From: Pampus argenteus
Taxonomy: Eukaryota; Chordata; Actinopteri; Scombriformes; Stromateidae
Direction: 5' to 3'
DNA: 64,000 nt
Assembly: GCA_036937835.1 (NCBI GenBank)
Contig: CM072880.1
Location: 2,791,501-2,855,500 of the forward strand
The notes beneath the pieces are model-generated. The model did no database searches. It saw only the letters and a list, made by a program, of their open reading frames with translations, and had not been told where the DNA came from. The translations under genes were made by a program, and so were the position numbers. Below are positions 12,801 to 22,790 of this stretch, one piece after another; position 1 is the first letter of the stretch; each line of letters opens with the position of its first letter.

Positions 12801-15800
12801 TGTCACCGTTGAACTGTGTATTGAGCTCCAAGTGGCAAGTAGAGAGAGCGTTTGTGCTGAAACCCATCAGCGGCACCTACACACACCCACCAAAGTTCAC
12901 AAGGAATCCAGTTAAATGCATGTGTAGGCAAGTGTGAAGTCTGTCGAGATGCGCTTGCGTCGCGTGTGTCTATTGTTGGTATATTTTTGGTCCGTATCAC
13001 ACCTTACATGTTTTACAGATGGCAAAGTCTATGACGGAGATGAAGATATCATATGGTCAATACCTTAAATGCACATATATTGTGCAACTTATGTTATCAG
13101 ATGATAGTTTGAATCAGGTTTTACACCCAGTTTCAGTATCCACCTTCATTAAAATGCTGAGGTTTTTTAGTTTTTATATAGACAAGAGGCAGAGTTTAAA
13201 AGGATTCATTATTTTCTCATGTCATTCATAATGTTCTTTTTTTATCTTATATAACCTTTTGAGAGCCAGAGAGTGTGACTCAAAATAGTGAAAATGTTCC
13301 CACAGACGTGCCTCATTTCTGCATGTCTGCCAATAAAGTTTTTTTTTTGTGAAAGTTGCTGAGATCTCACTTCATGTCATATCTTGTCATGAAGAGACAG
13401 GAGACCATAAGATAAAGATTATGCAAGTCATATTTTACCTATTATGCCAAAGATTCTGGAAAAATGAAGGCCATTTGCCAGTTAGTGAGTCATACTCCCA
13501 CATGGTTGTGTAGAGCCTCACACATGCCTCACACACGCCTCACACACGCCTGACACATGCGTGTGAGAATTAGTTTTTATTTGATAGAAAACCAGACACC
13601 AGACGAAAAAAAAAAAAAGATTGATTTGCAGTGATTTGCAAATGGATCAAAAGATTCAGTATAATTTTCAATGAAGAGTCAAATGCTATTAAAAGTATAT
13701 TTTCTTGGGTGGTCAGCCGCCCCTCCCGCGCTGCAGGTAGCGGGTGCAGCTGTCACAACATGGTTAAACCGTGACCGTGCTAACCTGTGCTGTCTTTGCT
13801 CTTATGTGGATTCTGCATGGCTGCAGATGGCCTATCTCACTGCGGCGTCAATCAAACGAGCGCGCAGCTCTCCTCCATCTGCCTGCGACGAGAGGTGGTT
13901 TAATGTGAAATTAGCATGACATAACCGATGTACACTGTGGTGTGTGTACAATGACCCGCGCTGCTGTGGTCCTGTGCTTCAGTGTAAAGTCTGTGACGGC
14001 GAACACTGCATACACACCGTTTGTTTCCCTCTGCCTCAGCTTTCTTGTTCATCCTCTCTGCTCCACACATACACACACAAACACACCTCCTCCGTTCACC
14101 CTCCTCACCTCTCCCTCTTCCCCTCTCATCTTCCAACTCCCCATCTCTCTCTTCCATGTTATTTGCATCCCTCACACTCGACTCTCAAACCCCCCGCCCA
14201 TCTGCTTGCTGATTCGGTGATACTTGCGAGTCTGGCTTAATAAAGCTTGAAGTACGTGTTGTCATTCCAACTGTCGATCATTATAATTATTCATAGATGG
14301 AGCAGAGATTGGAGTGGGAGGCGAGGTCTCCGAGCAGCAGCGTGATAGTACAGCACGGCGGAGGTGTTTTGCACTGGGTGAAAAGAGAAAGGTTATCCTG
14401 TGCACGATTCAGCATTTTCGGCCCTTAAAATATCCTGTGAATATACTGTATCGTCATGCAACGTAGCATCAGCAAGTTTCTTGTTTCTCATGTGTCATAT
14501 GAGGACAAAGGTAGTCATCCAAGTACCTGATCCACCCGGCCGTGTAGTTAAAAACAGTGTAAAGAAACAGTTCTCTATATACAGTGGTTCATTAAAGTAC
14601 ACCTATTTAGACACAATGATAAACTGCACCTCTCACACAGCATGTTTAGTTCTTAATGAGACCAGCCGAGCATGTGTGATTCATTGCTTCTTAACATGCA
14701 TGAAGCAGTTGTACTGTTGCAGTAGGAAACAACTGAACAGTGGTCTAAATCTTACAACAAATACAACATCCTCGTTCACTCTTTCACTACATCTATAACA
14801 GACACTCTTTAGTCAACAATAGTGAAAATAATGTCTATGACTATTATCTCATTAATGTCCATATACAAACATAGGATTAGGTAACATATGTGCCTATTCA
14901 GTAGTCAGCTGCTTTTCTGTTATTTTGTTTTTAGCACATACCGACACACCGTCCACAACAAGGACAAAATAATCCACAAATTTGTGGAAAACTGGACAAT
15001 AAATACCACCAAATGGTTAATGGCAGCTCTGTCCATGCAGGAGGTCTGTGTGCCTCTCTCGTTATTTTGTGGACTCCCAACACAATAAACTAGGCTGAAG
15101 TAAACCAGGCTGCTATAGGAGCTATATAGAGAACATTGGCACGTAGCCTGCTGGGCATGTTGTTCAGTAAACATCCTGCCTTGATGACAAACATGTAAAT
15201 ATGGATGTACAAGACAGCTGAGATGGTTTTTTAAGAATTCACAACTTCATCAAGATGATTGGAGTTTGGTTTTATGCAGCCGGTCTGAGTTAAAGCCAGT
15301 TAGATCAGTTTATTACAGTCACTGGTGTGATTGTCAGGCCGAGACTCAATCAGGACTCAAATGCAGAAGATTTGAAGAGCAGATTTATTTGTTATAACAA
15401 AAAAACTAAAAAAATCACTCCTAAGGAGGAAACAATCAGGACGGGGAAGACAATCAGACTGGTGACACATGAGGACGCGTGAATATCAAAATAAAACAGG
15501 AAGTGACGAGACAAGACAAAAACTCCACTTGACCTCACCACGGTGTGACAGTGATCACCTGTCAGATCAGGGTTGAAGCTTAAACATTAAAGAAAGACAC
15601 AACAAGCTCCTTTATAAGCCATTTTTTTTGTTATGTGTTTATTTGAGTCCCCTTTTCTTTTTTATGAAATCTTACCATTAAACCTTCTTCTCAGACTCTC
15701 TCCTTTTTCATTTCTGTTCATCTACGTGACACGGTCCATTCACAGGAGTGTTTCTGCAGTGGCCAAGGTGAAGTGTTCTTTTGCAGCACATTAAAATAGT

Positions 15801-18800
15801 AAACGAACACCTTTGAAATTAATTAGCCTTGGCACAGACATGGGAAGCAGCAGACACAGTAAGAAATCTACGAGCTTAAAAGCAAAACATCCACTCAACC
15901 AAAGGCAAATGTTGTGGATTGGATTTTCTTTCTGTTTAGCTCATAATTCCTACCTTTAAACTAAATCCATGTCTGTATAAAAACAGGTGATTTTCAGGAT
16001 TCTCTGAGAGTGCGGTGCAATTGAGTAGGAACACAAAACCATCCATTAGTCTTTTTAGCCAAGGGGTCTAATCTTCCACAACATGTTTTATCATTACAGA
16101 CAGCACAGCCAGCATCATTGCAAGGCGGCGGCGTTTTAACCATCTGATCCAGGAGCTGTATGAGCTGCCCATTGTGGTGTGGGACAGCGGGGAGCCGTTG
16201 CTGAGCAGCACCAGCACCTTGACCCTGCGGGTTTGCCCATGCCAACGCCACGGCAGGATCCGGATGTGCCAAGGCGAGGCGTTCCTTTCCTCAGCGGGTC
16301 TCAGCACGGGGGCTCTGATCGCCATCCTGCTGTGCATCGTCATCCTGCTGGGTAAGTTGGGACAGCCGTGTTGGGAACTGCAGCAGGGGGGAAGCTGCCT
16401 GGAGGCAAATATCCTGAGGGCATGGGCAGAGGAAATGGACCATAGAAGAGCAGGGAAGGGTGGAAAGGTTTGACAAGGGCAGAGGAGGAGAGAGGGATGA
16501 AAAGACATGTGAGGGCACAGGTAGAATTCAAAATGAGGGTAGGGAGAGTTAGAGAGAGCACGGGTGGAGGAAAAACAAGAGAATATAAAGGACAGAAGAG
16601 AGGATATAGTGAGAGGAGGCTGTAGAAGAAGAGTAGAAAGGAGAAGGTGAGGACAAAGACGGCACAGAAGAGGGGAATGGATGTGGCAGGGTCAGTGTGA
16701 CTCAGAGAGGAGGCGTATACTGAGAATAACCCTGCCGTGGTTGGAGAGGCGAACTGGAGGCAGCTCGAATCATAAAATCAGATTAGACCTAAATCGCATT
16801 TGTTAACAATCAGAAATTCTATTCAAATGTGCTCACTGACTACACAACAGAGTCTTCTTCCCTCCACCTCCACCTCCACCACCACCCTTAACCACCACCA
16901 CCACCACCACCACCCCTCACCATGTTTGACACCGCATGTTGCGACTAGAAGAGAGAGGACAAGCGTGGAGGAATGTGGTGACAGCCAGCAATGTAGATAC
17001 CACTCTCGTTGATTTCATGTGTGACGGATCCGTTCTGCAGGATGCATTCAAAACACTGGCAGAAATACAGTAGAAATTAACAACAATATTTCAATGCTAC
17101 CAGCACCTGGTAAACATATATGCATGCCTTGTTACTATGGTAACCTGCCTTTGCAGTGACAGCAAATTATTTTATATATATATTTATATATATAAAATAT
17201 ATATAAACTTACATGGTTAACTTTCCAAATAAAACTCAAAACCAAAGTAAACAATTTCCTGTCAGCTACATTTGCTGTGAGATGTCGCAGAACAATTTCT
17301 TCTTCTTCTTTTGCAAAGCAACCTGCATTCGGACATGATTAGACAAAACTGTCTAATAACACGGCGTCACCATGGCTGCTCTCCCCTCCTCTTGTCAGTA
17401 ATTGTCTGTGGACATTAGTGCGTGAAGGTTATGCATATTCATACTGGCTGTCTCCCTCCTCTATGCCAGAGCCTCTGGCTGAGGCGAAACAAAAGGCCAT
17501 CACCATAGTTTGGAGCAAACGCTTGAGTGGGAGACACACACACACACTGAATCACTAATCACCAGCACAAGGTAGATACTAGGACAAAGAGATAGGAAGA
17601 CGTGCCTCCAGTCGTTTCGAGGTACAGCGTGTTTTGTAGTAATATTCCCTGTTTAGGCGTCTTTGTTGCATGTCATGCCCAAACTCAATACTTTTATTTT
17701 GAAATGTGTCATGTATTTAAATTTGAATCCTTTTGGTTTAATATTTCCAGATATTTCCTGAATCTGGAAACTTTCATTGCATTAGACAACATTGTTTTTT
17801 TTTTTTATTTAGGAAAAGTTATTTATCCAAAATAACCTGAATATGAATGAATGTGAACTACAATATGGCCTCTACCATTTCCACGGTCATCAAACACCAC
17901 GTTTTACAAACAGAACATGGATGTGTGTATCACGCTCGGCTCTGTCTTGTCTTTTCTTGCCAGTAGGTGGTTTGTTTGTGTCTGATTGTTTTCTGTCTGT
18001 GTGATTAATGTCCGTGTTTTATCTCTGTGCCCTCTAATACGCCGTCCTAATTAAGCCTGGAGCAAAAAGGGATACAAACTATCTCAGAGCTGACTCCAGT
18101 TTGTAATGACCTTTATGTGTGTCTTAGATACTAATAAATATTCATAAGCAGATCATAGTTTGGATTTAACTAATTCAGAATTTTCAAAGAAGATGAGGAC
18201 TAATTTCATTAATCGAGGAATTGGATTAAAACACACAACCGTAATTAGTGTATTTCTATAATTTCTGTGTAATGTTGAATGAACTTGACTGACTTTTCTG
18301 CATGAACACAGGAGGAATATTAATAGTAATTGTACTTAATATTCTAAAAAGTCTAAAATATATCTGTAAATTGTTATATTTTATGTGTTTTACAATATTT
18401 GGGATTAGATGACATTTCTAAAATGTCAAAAACATGAGCAAGTGCTTCCCATAAAAAAAACACGTTATAGAAATGTGTTTTGCTCTCTTTGAGCTGAGGC
18501 TGGCCTTGAGACGGTTTAAGGAGTGGCCACGTTATTTGTTTGCTTGACACTAAACTCTTCAGGACATCCACAGTCTACAATAACCAGCAACATAAATGAG
18601 ATCTCTGTAATGGCTTCTACTACATCAAATAAATATCTGTAGACTGGAGTAATGCTCCCTGGTGCCATAAATGGTGTATTGAACAACAGTTAGACTTCAA
18701 CTGGCCTCCGCTAGGATTATGAAATGACCTCAATGGACCAGCGAGGGCGTATTAATGTAGAGAGTGTATTACTATGTTGTCTACAGTGGATAGAAACTTC

Positions 18801-21455
18801 ACTAAAAATGCAAGAAGGAAAGTGCAGCCTGGTCGTTGAAATGCTAGTGAATAGTAAAAGTGCATTAACAAAGTGCATCATGGGTAACATTTTTATTTTT
18901 TATTATATACAGGCTGTTTACCGCTGAACTACAACGATGTCTTAAATAGTGGCATCATGCAGTAGTCAAAAAAATATAGCAGTTCAACAATATACACGAG
19001 GAGGTAAATAAACTGAATTCTTTATTTCCGCGTTCTGCTCACAGTGATTGAACCAGCTTGCATTGTGTAATCGGTTGCTTTAAAACAAGTTGAGCGATAC
19101 GCACTGTCCCGGACAAATTGCATTTTTCACCCTCTCTAACCCCACTCGGGTAGCGCCAGTTTGCACCAGGTGGAGTGAAGAGAATCTGTGGTTTTATTAA
19201 AAACACAGTCATGAAACTGCACTGAATGAAATATATGTAGATAAATCTGTAAATAATTAGTTACGAGTAATCAGACCACAATGGAAAAATGTATTTTATT
19301 GCATTTTACATTTAGTTTGACAACATCCCAAAAAAATTACCTGTGTAGCAGATAAAGATAAAACTTTAGTAAGCTGCGACATTACCAGGTGCATGAAAAT
19401 ACTTTCTCTTACTTTAAATTTGTGCCATTATTTTAAGGCCACTTTCCCCGAGTTCATAAAACCTCAAGGGTCCCATAAACCCTCAGATTTACTGTGAGCA
19501 AATCGGTTTAGGTAATTTACATAATTGCTCATTTGTTTAGGATCACTAATCCACAATATCAAGTGAATGATTGCCTGTTTAGTCCATTGTCAAAATGATG
19601 TTTTAAGACCTTTACTAACCAAGTCGAGCAGTTCATCAGGGGGCTCCAGGGCTATTCTGCCCCTACTTACAACCATAATAGCTTCATTTCAAGTTAACAA
19701 AAGCTGGAAGAGGACTAAGTCTGGCATCTTCAGTCTGTTTAGTCCATTTATTCAGTGTGATTATCCTCACATGGTGAAGTGAAGTGAAAGTGTAAAGGCT
19801 TCAGTATTTGACTAAACTGCTCAAGCTTGGTGTCCCCTCTTCTTCTTAATCCACCAGCAGCAGCACCTTCCTGTCTCTCTGTCTATCTCTCACCTCACGT
19901 GTGTTAAATGTGTCTGATCTAACACAGTAGTGTGTTGTCGTTTGGATAAATATAGCACACAAAGTTTGATGTGCAATGCCGAGATGCAGAAAACATTTAC
20001 ATCATTTATATATATATTTTTTAATGGTTGGAAATCCCTTTTTTTGATCTTTGAATCCTGATGTTTTTCTACTTAAATTTAGTGTGAAGGTGAAGGAACG
20101 ACACCTCTGATCCGTCTCGCTCGTCTCTGCTAATGTAGCATAATGAACTCCTTTTAGATATTACGCTGCTGTAAAAATGCACTTCCACGGCTGACGCTAT
20201 TTCATTAAATAGACGTTACTGTTAACAGCGTGCAGAGGGGTCATCATTAAGCCAAAGAAGCATGGCTCTCATGAGTTGTAGGAACACGTTCCCAGATGCA
20301 GCATGTCATCAAATATTACTTGGCTTCTTCACTTCATTAACAGTTGGAAACGATTTTTTTTGCACACTGTAAGCTACTTATCTGTAGACACTTTCTGCAA
20401 CATCGTGTGGCAAAACTGACTCATTCTCTCCATTACTGGCCTAAAACTAACTAGCTAATGATTGCATGAGATACGACTCTATATGACACATTCTCTCAGC
20501 TTATCATTTAGCTTTTTTTTGGCTTGAAATGCAGTTAAATGTGTTCCACAGATGATGCTAATACGAATATTGTCATCAACTCAACAGCTTGCATTCACAG
20601 CCATGCTAATGTTGGCTGAAGCATGTTATTGACTTACAACTCCTCAACGCTTGGCTAGTTTTAGTGTCCTGATGGAAAATCTGATAAATATGCTGAATGA
20701 AATCGGCTTGTGTTCATTTGGTTGGCTGTTTACTAAGCACAACATGTTTTTCTGTCATGAGCTATGAATTAACAACGAACACAGGCGCACAAAGGCATCG
20801 GTATTAGCATTGAAACAACATGGCTGAGCGTTGGAACCACATCCGGCGGTTTTTATGTGACGTTCTGCTAAGTGGCTTCTTAATTTTATTGTTTAAGACA
20901 CCTTTTTTAGCCAATGTATCTTATTCATAAAGCTTATTCTGTCTTGCAGCCATCGTGGTTCTCTTCATCACGCTGAGGCGGAGCAAGAAAGAGCCCCTCA
21001 TCATCTCCGAAGAGGATATCCGTGAGAATGTGGTCACCTACGATGATGAGGGTGGAGGCGAGGAGGACACCGAGGCCTTCGACATCATCGCCCTTCGTAA
21101 CCCGGCTGCCGCTGAGGAACTTAAGTTCAGACGGGACGTTCGCCCAGAGGCAAGGCAACATTGCGCCCTACCCCGCAGCCACCGGAGCCCGTCTGTGGAC
21201 CTGGACGAGGCGGATGTGCATGAGTTTATCAAGCAGAGACTGGTGGAGGCTGACATGGACACCACCGTGCCACCCTACGACTCCCTCCAGACCTACGCTT
21301 ACGAGGGCCAGGGTTCGCCCACAGGATCCATCAGTCCTTTAGACTCTCCTGGCACACAAACGGAGCAGGATTATAACTACCTGGATGACTGGGGGCCTAA
21401 GTTCCAGCAACTGGCAGAACTCTACGGAGAGGCAGAATCAGATGTGACGACCTAG
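600..21455 (+). CDS. cdh18: Cadherin-18-like type II classical cadherin, 3' half (six exons)
   Basis: Joining 600-853, 3434-3570, 6341-6462, 8507-8624, 16100-16351 and 20950-21455 gives 462 codons plus TAG with no frame break. In fragment numbering, EC3 ends near residue 49 (DVDEAP), EC4 runs to about 153 (LDVNDNPPE), EC5 to about 275, the membrane helix is about 278-302, and the tail is 303-462. Calcium motifs (DPDS, LDRED, DVNDNPP, DKDD), the p120-catenin region (YDDEGGGEEDTEAFD) and the beta-catenin region (DWGPKFQQLAELYG) are all intact. Type II cadherins are calcium-dependent homophilic adhesion proteins of the plasma membrane, and cadherin-18 is mainly neuronal. I chose cdh18 over cdh12, 6, 7, 9, 10 and 20 because the tail (SKKEPLIISEED, TALRNP-like segment, EFIKQRL.EAD, PPYDSLQTYAYEGQ) agrees best with what I remember of human CDH18. 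Teleosts may carry two copies; I cannot tell a from b. The N-terminal exons are outside the window. Confidence 0.9.
854..3433 (+). other. cdh18: cdh18 intron (2,580 bp)
   Basis: GT-AG intron of AT-rich sequence with no recognised repeat family. It has a T-run near 2284-2299 and an inverted repeat at 3239-3283. No embedded gene seen. Confidence 0.85.
3239..3283. repeat. Imperfect hairpin with 12-bp perfect arms
   Basis: GTATTTAATACC at 3239-3250 pairs with GGTATTAAATAC at 3272-3283. Inside, AGCA (3251-3254) can pair with TGCT (near 3265-3268) past a 3-base bulge. It lies about 150 bp upstream of the splice acceptor at 3433. Confidence 0.8.
3434..3570 (+). CDS. cdh18: cdh18 exon: EC4 core
   Basis: This 137-bp exon has a polypyrimidine tract plus CAG acceptor (ttttttttcag) and a GTAGGT donor. 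The first base completes the Arg codon left by the previous exon. It encodes YFLDSKEEEVRYFRIDE and then SSGVIRTTQPLDRE, which contains the cadherin DRE calcium motif, followed by the N-glycosylation sequon HNIT (Asn122 of the fragment). It leaves a single G, which pairs with AC of the next exon to make Asp131. A second GT four bases further on (GTACCC) would break the frame into the next exon, so 3571 is the donor. Confidence 0.92.
3571..6340 (+). other. cdh18: cdh18 intron (2,770 bp)
   Basis: GT-AG intron. It contains a (TTC)n tract at about 4269-4290 and otherwise AT-rich unique-looking sequence. No embedded gene or recognisable transposon was seen. Confidence 0.85.
6341..6462 (+). CDS. cdh18: cdh18 exon: end of EC4 and start of EC5
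   Basis: This 122-bp exon lies between tctggcacag and CAG|GTGAGC. It encodes NPSLLCHVPVTVQ, then LDVNDNPPEIA (the EC4-EC5 calcium linker) and VIVCESSRPGQ. Cys164 is the conserved first cysteine of EC5. Cys137 in NPSLLCHV sits where the human cadherin-18 I remember has Ser and looks like an extra cysteine. The exon ends in phase 0. Confidence 0.92.
6463..8506 (+). other. cdh18: cdh18 intron (2,044 bp)
   Basis: GT-AG intron of AT-rich sequence with a small (TA)-rich patch near 7284-7302 and an A-run near 7838-7850. No gene or recognised repeat family. Confidence 0.85.
8507..8624 (+). CDS. cdh18: cdh18 exon: first part of EC5
   Basis: This 118-bp exon lies between cttctgaacaacag and GAAG|GTAATT. 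It encodes VIQTVTAVDKDDFANGQRF, with the DxD-type calcium motif DKDD, then LPVNPNFTLKDNE with a second N-glycosylation sequon (NFT, Asn203). The acceptor has a weak pyrimidine tract. The reading frame happens to stay open about 90 bases into the upstream intron, but homology begins exactly at VIQT. It leaves one base, completed to Asp211 in the next exon. Confidence 0.92.
8981..8994. promoter_or_regulatory. RFX X-box motif
   Basis: GTTACCATGGCAAC fits the published X-box consensus (GTNRCC, 0-3 base spacer, RGYAAC) at every position. It sits in a local GC-rich, CpG-containing patch (about 8935-9020) within the intron. RFX factors bind such sites in neurons and ciliated cells; use here is inferred from the motif only. 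Confidence 0.5.
12430..12730 (+). mobile_element. Relic of the 'GGGCTGCAACTA'-type fish interspersed repeat
   Basis: The stretch reads as a decayed copy of a repeat I recognise as very common in percomorph fish: gagctccaactatttcaatt, ctgccgattattttcttgat, tctataaaaatgtcagaaaa, then a closing gattatcaacatagttgctg and an end resembling the inverted start. The family is non-autonomous and codes for nothing. Recognition is from memory of the consensus. Confidence 0.7.
13515..13558. repeat. 11-bp tandem repeat, four copies
   Basis: Four successive copies of GCCTCACACAY with one variant (GCCTGACACAT), inside a CA-rich patch. Confidence 0.8.
15331..15560. mobile_element. Possible non-autonomous fish repeat
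   Basis: The segment starts near gattgtcaggccgagactca and ends with aaaacaggaagtgacgagac, acaaaaactccacttgacct and caccacggtgtgacag. This layout resembles short interspersed elements seen in other fish genomes, which I recall imprecisely. The boundaries and family are uncertain. Confidence 0.35.
16100..16351 (+). CDS. cdh18: cdh18 exon: rest of EC5 and most of the membrane helix
   Basis: This 252-bp exon lies between tttatcattacag and CTGG|GTAAGT. It encodes STASIIARRRRF, the EC5 core (ELPIVVWDSGEPLLSS, STLTLRV) and the membrane-proximal cysteine cluster Cys256, Cys258 and Cys267 (VCPCQRHGRIRMC). It then gives AEAF-like GEAFLSSAGLSTG and the helix ALIAILLCIVILL. The cluster with Cys164 is the four-cysteine pattern of classical cadherin EC5. 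Residues VVWD replace what I remember as MISD in human. The exon is clearly richer in GC than the introns. Confidence 0.93.
16861..16916. repeat. (ACC)n / (CCT) microsatellite
   Basis: Repeats of CCTCCA followed by about nine ACC units, with one interruption (ccttaa). Confidence 0.9.
17131..17144 (-). promoter_or_regulatory. RFX X-box motif (minus strand)
   Basis: GTTACTATGGTAAC reads on the minus strand as GTTACC-AT-AGTAAC, which fits the X-box consensus GTNRCC(N0-3)RGYAAC at every position. This is the second such site in cdh18 introns in this window. Confidence 0.45.
17431..17442. promoter_or_regulatory. POU-dimer-like motif
   Basis: ATGCATATTCAT differs by one base from the MORE element ATGCATATGCAT bound by dimers of Oct and Brn POU proteins. 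It lies in moderately GC-rich intronic sequence (17350-17520) that reads less like random AT-rich intron, as enhancers often do. Confidence 0.35.
20950..21455 (+). CDS. cdh18: cdh18 terminal coding exon: end of membrane helix and cytoplasmic tail
   Basis: The acceptor is ttctgtcttgcag. CC completes an Ala codon, then IVVLFITLRR closes the membrane helix. The tail has the juxtamembrane p120-catenin region (SKKEPLIISEEDIRENVV, YDDEGGGEEDTEAFD) and ends with the beta-catenin-binding segment (QDYNYLDDWGPKFQQLAELY), then TAG at 21453-21455. The stretch around residues 360-382 (EARQHCALPRSHRSP and following) differs most from human and seems to carry a short lineage-specific insertion. The C-terminus AESDVTT resembles the ESERTT-type end of cadherin-18. 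Confidence 0.95.
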
Positions 21456-21785
21456 TCTGTAATTTCACTCCTGTTAAAACCAAATCTGTCTGAAATCCGT
21501 TTTTCAAATTTCCAGTGAACGATATAAACAAGAAGAGATGGTGTCAAACTGTTCCGGTGGTTTTTAACTTCTACTGTTGAACTGAAAAAGACTGCTCTAT
21601 TTTATTTTTCTTTTTTTTTTTTTCTTTTTGTCGCTTTGGATCATGAGTCGTTCATCTGGAACTATTAAATCAGATTTTGAGATGGAAAAAAAAAAACAAC
21701 AATATGGAGGAAAAAGGAAAATGATATTTTCCTTGGTGTATATTTTTTATTGCTCAATAAAGTCCTGAAATCCATATGAGTGGAT
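21456..21785 (+). other. cdh18: cdh18 3' untranslated region (approximate end)
   Basis: This is AT-rich sequence after the stop codon, with a T-run at about 21608-21621 and an A-run at 21686-21695. Its end is inferred from the polyadenylation signal; the cleavage site is not directly visible. A variant ATTAAA at 21664-21669 could serve a shorter transcript. Confidence 0.65.
21756..21761 (+). terminator. cdh18: Polyadenylation signal AATAAA of cdh18
   Basis: A canonical AATAAA lies 301 bases after the TAG stop. It is followed after about 30 bases by GA/GT-rich sequence (gagagagagtgtacacttgt) suitable as a downstream element. It is the best-placed signal after the last exon. Confidence 0.75.
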
Positions 21786-22394
21786 ATGTGAGAGAGAGTG
21801 TACACTTGTCTTCTTGCTCCAGAATGGATATACAGCATGCAGTCAAAGAATAGCATGGTGGGAGGCATTACTCAAGGTGCTCGTGATTCATCACACAGAG
21901 TGATGCACAGTGATGACAGAGCCAGTCAAATGAGCTTATGCTTTGTGTCATTTATTCCATGTGGCCATTATCTTCTAAACACTCCCTGGAATAATCCATA
22001 AACTACATATTTGATTATATTTATACGTTAAGGGTATAAATTTAACATTTGATAATTTTTTTTATTAAACTGTGATGACAAGACTAAATTGGTGACGAAG
22101 ATATAAAAATACGTTGGTCCGATTTTGTGTGCAATTCATTTTATAGAAGAGAAAACAACAACAACATCAACAGCCTCGGTATCCTGAAGTTTCCCCTCGA
22201 GTCTTCTCATGGTCAACTTTCCAATTTATTAGATGTTTGGGAGTTCATCATCTATAGCAGCCAGACTCTGTGTTGCTTCATTAATTTGTTTGTACATGAC
22301 ACTTTTTGCAAATGGGCTGCGTAGATAAACATGGATATTGGGTATGGCGCTCTCTTTGGATGATGCAGATGTACGTGCTGTTTCCCAACATACA

Positions 22395-22790
22395 TATTCA
22401 TTCAAAGGGTGTTTTCACACCTTCACTTTTTTAGTTCGTTTGTCCCCTTCAGTGCAATTTATTTGGGCAGGTGTCAACACAGTAATTGCACACTGCTTGC
22501 AGACTGAAACAACCACACTGAGAACCTTTAGAAGGAGGAACGGTTCCTTCGCGATGGGAACGTGAACCGACAAAAATGTCTACCGTAGCCAGGTGAGCTG
22601 ATTTAACAGGTGTTAACAAGGTTGAATCAAGGTTGGACCTGCTTTGTATTTGGCCAGTGGTCATCCTTCAGGACCAATGGCTGAAGGGAACGCGCTCACA
22701 TGAGTTGTGATGCTGCATTTAGGCTCGCTCGGAGTTTTTAAATGTGCTGCTGATGTTCACTTTTCGCCCACAATGCAATGCAGATGGGAA
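22395..22790. mobile_element. Possible relic of a non-autonomous DNA transposon
   Basis: The sequence begins gtgttttcacaccttcactt, with gttcgtttgtccccttcagt and ggaacggttccttcgcgatg further on, and is richer in CpG than its surroundings. This resembles fish repeats that begin with a 'GTGTGAAAACACC'-type inverted repeat, but the match is by memory and no clean terminal repeat is visible. Confidence 0.3.

Larger units (their letters stand above)
8625..16099 (+). other. cdh18: cdh18 intron (7,475 bp)
   Basis: The largest intron in the window. It holds a full X-box motif (8981-8994), a (GA)n run (about 10621-10650), a fish interspersed repeat (12430-12730), an 11-bp tandem repeat (13515-13558), a pyrimidine-rich tract (about 14030-14160) and a possible interspersed repeat (15331-15560). 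No embedded gene recognised. Confidence 0.85.
16352..20949 (+). other. cdh18: cdh18 intron (4,598 bp)
   Basis: GT-AG intron between the two membrane-helix exons. It starts with about 330 bp of purine-rich sequence (16360-16690), then an (ACC)n tract (16861-16916), an X-box-like site (17131-17144), a TA-rich patch (17172-17207) and a POU-dimer-like motif (17431-17442). The remainder is AT-rich with nothing recognised. Confidence 0.85.

Noticed and set aside
16068..16508. 146-codon open frame on the minus strand
   Set aside because: It is antisense to the cdh18 membrane-helix exon, whose sense frame is clearly cadherin; the antisense peptide resembles nothing.
21022..21342. 106-codon + strand frame overlapping the cytoplasmic-tail exon
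   Set aside because: Alternative frame of the cadherin tail; its openness follows from the GC-rich codons of the real frame.
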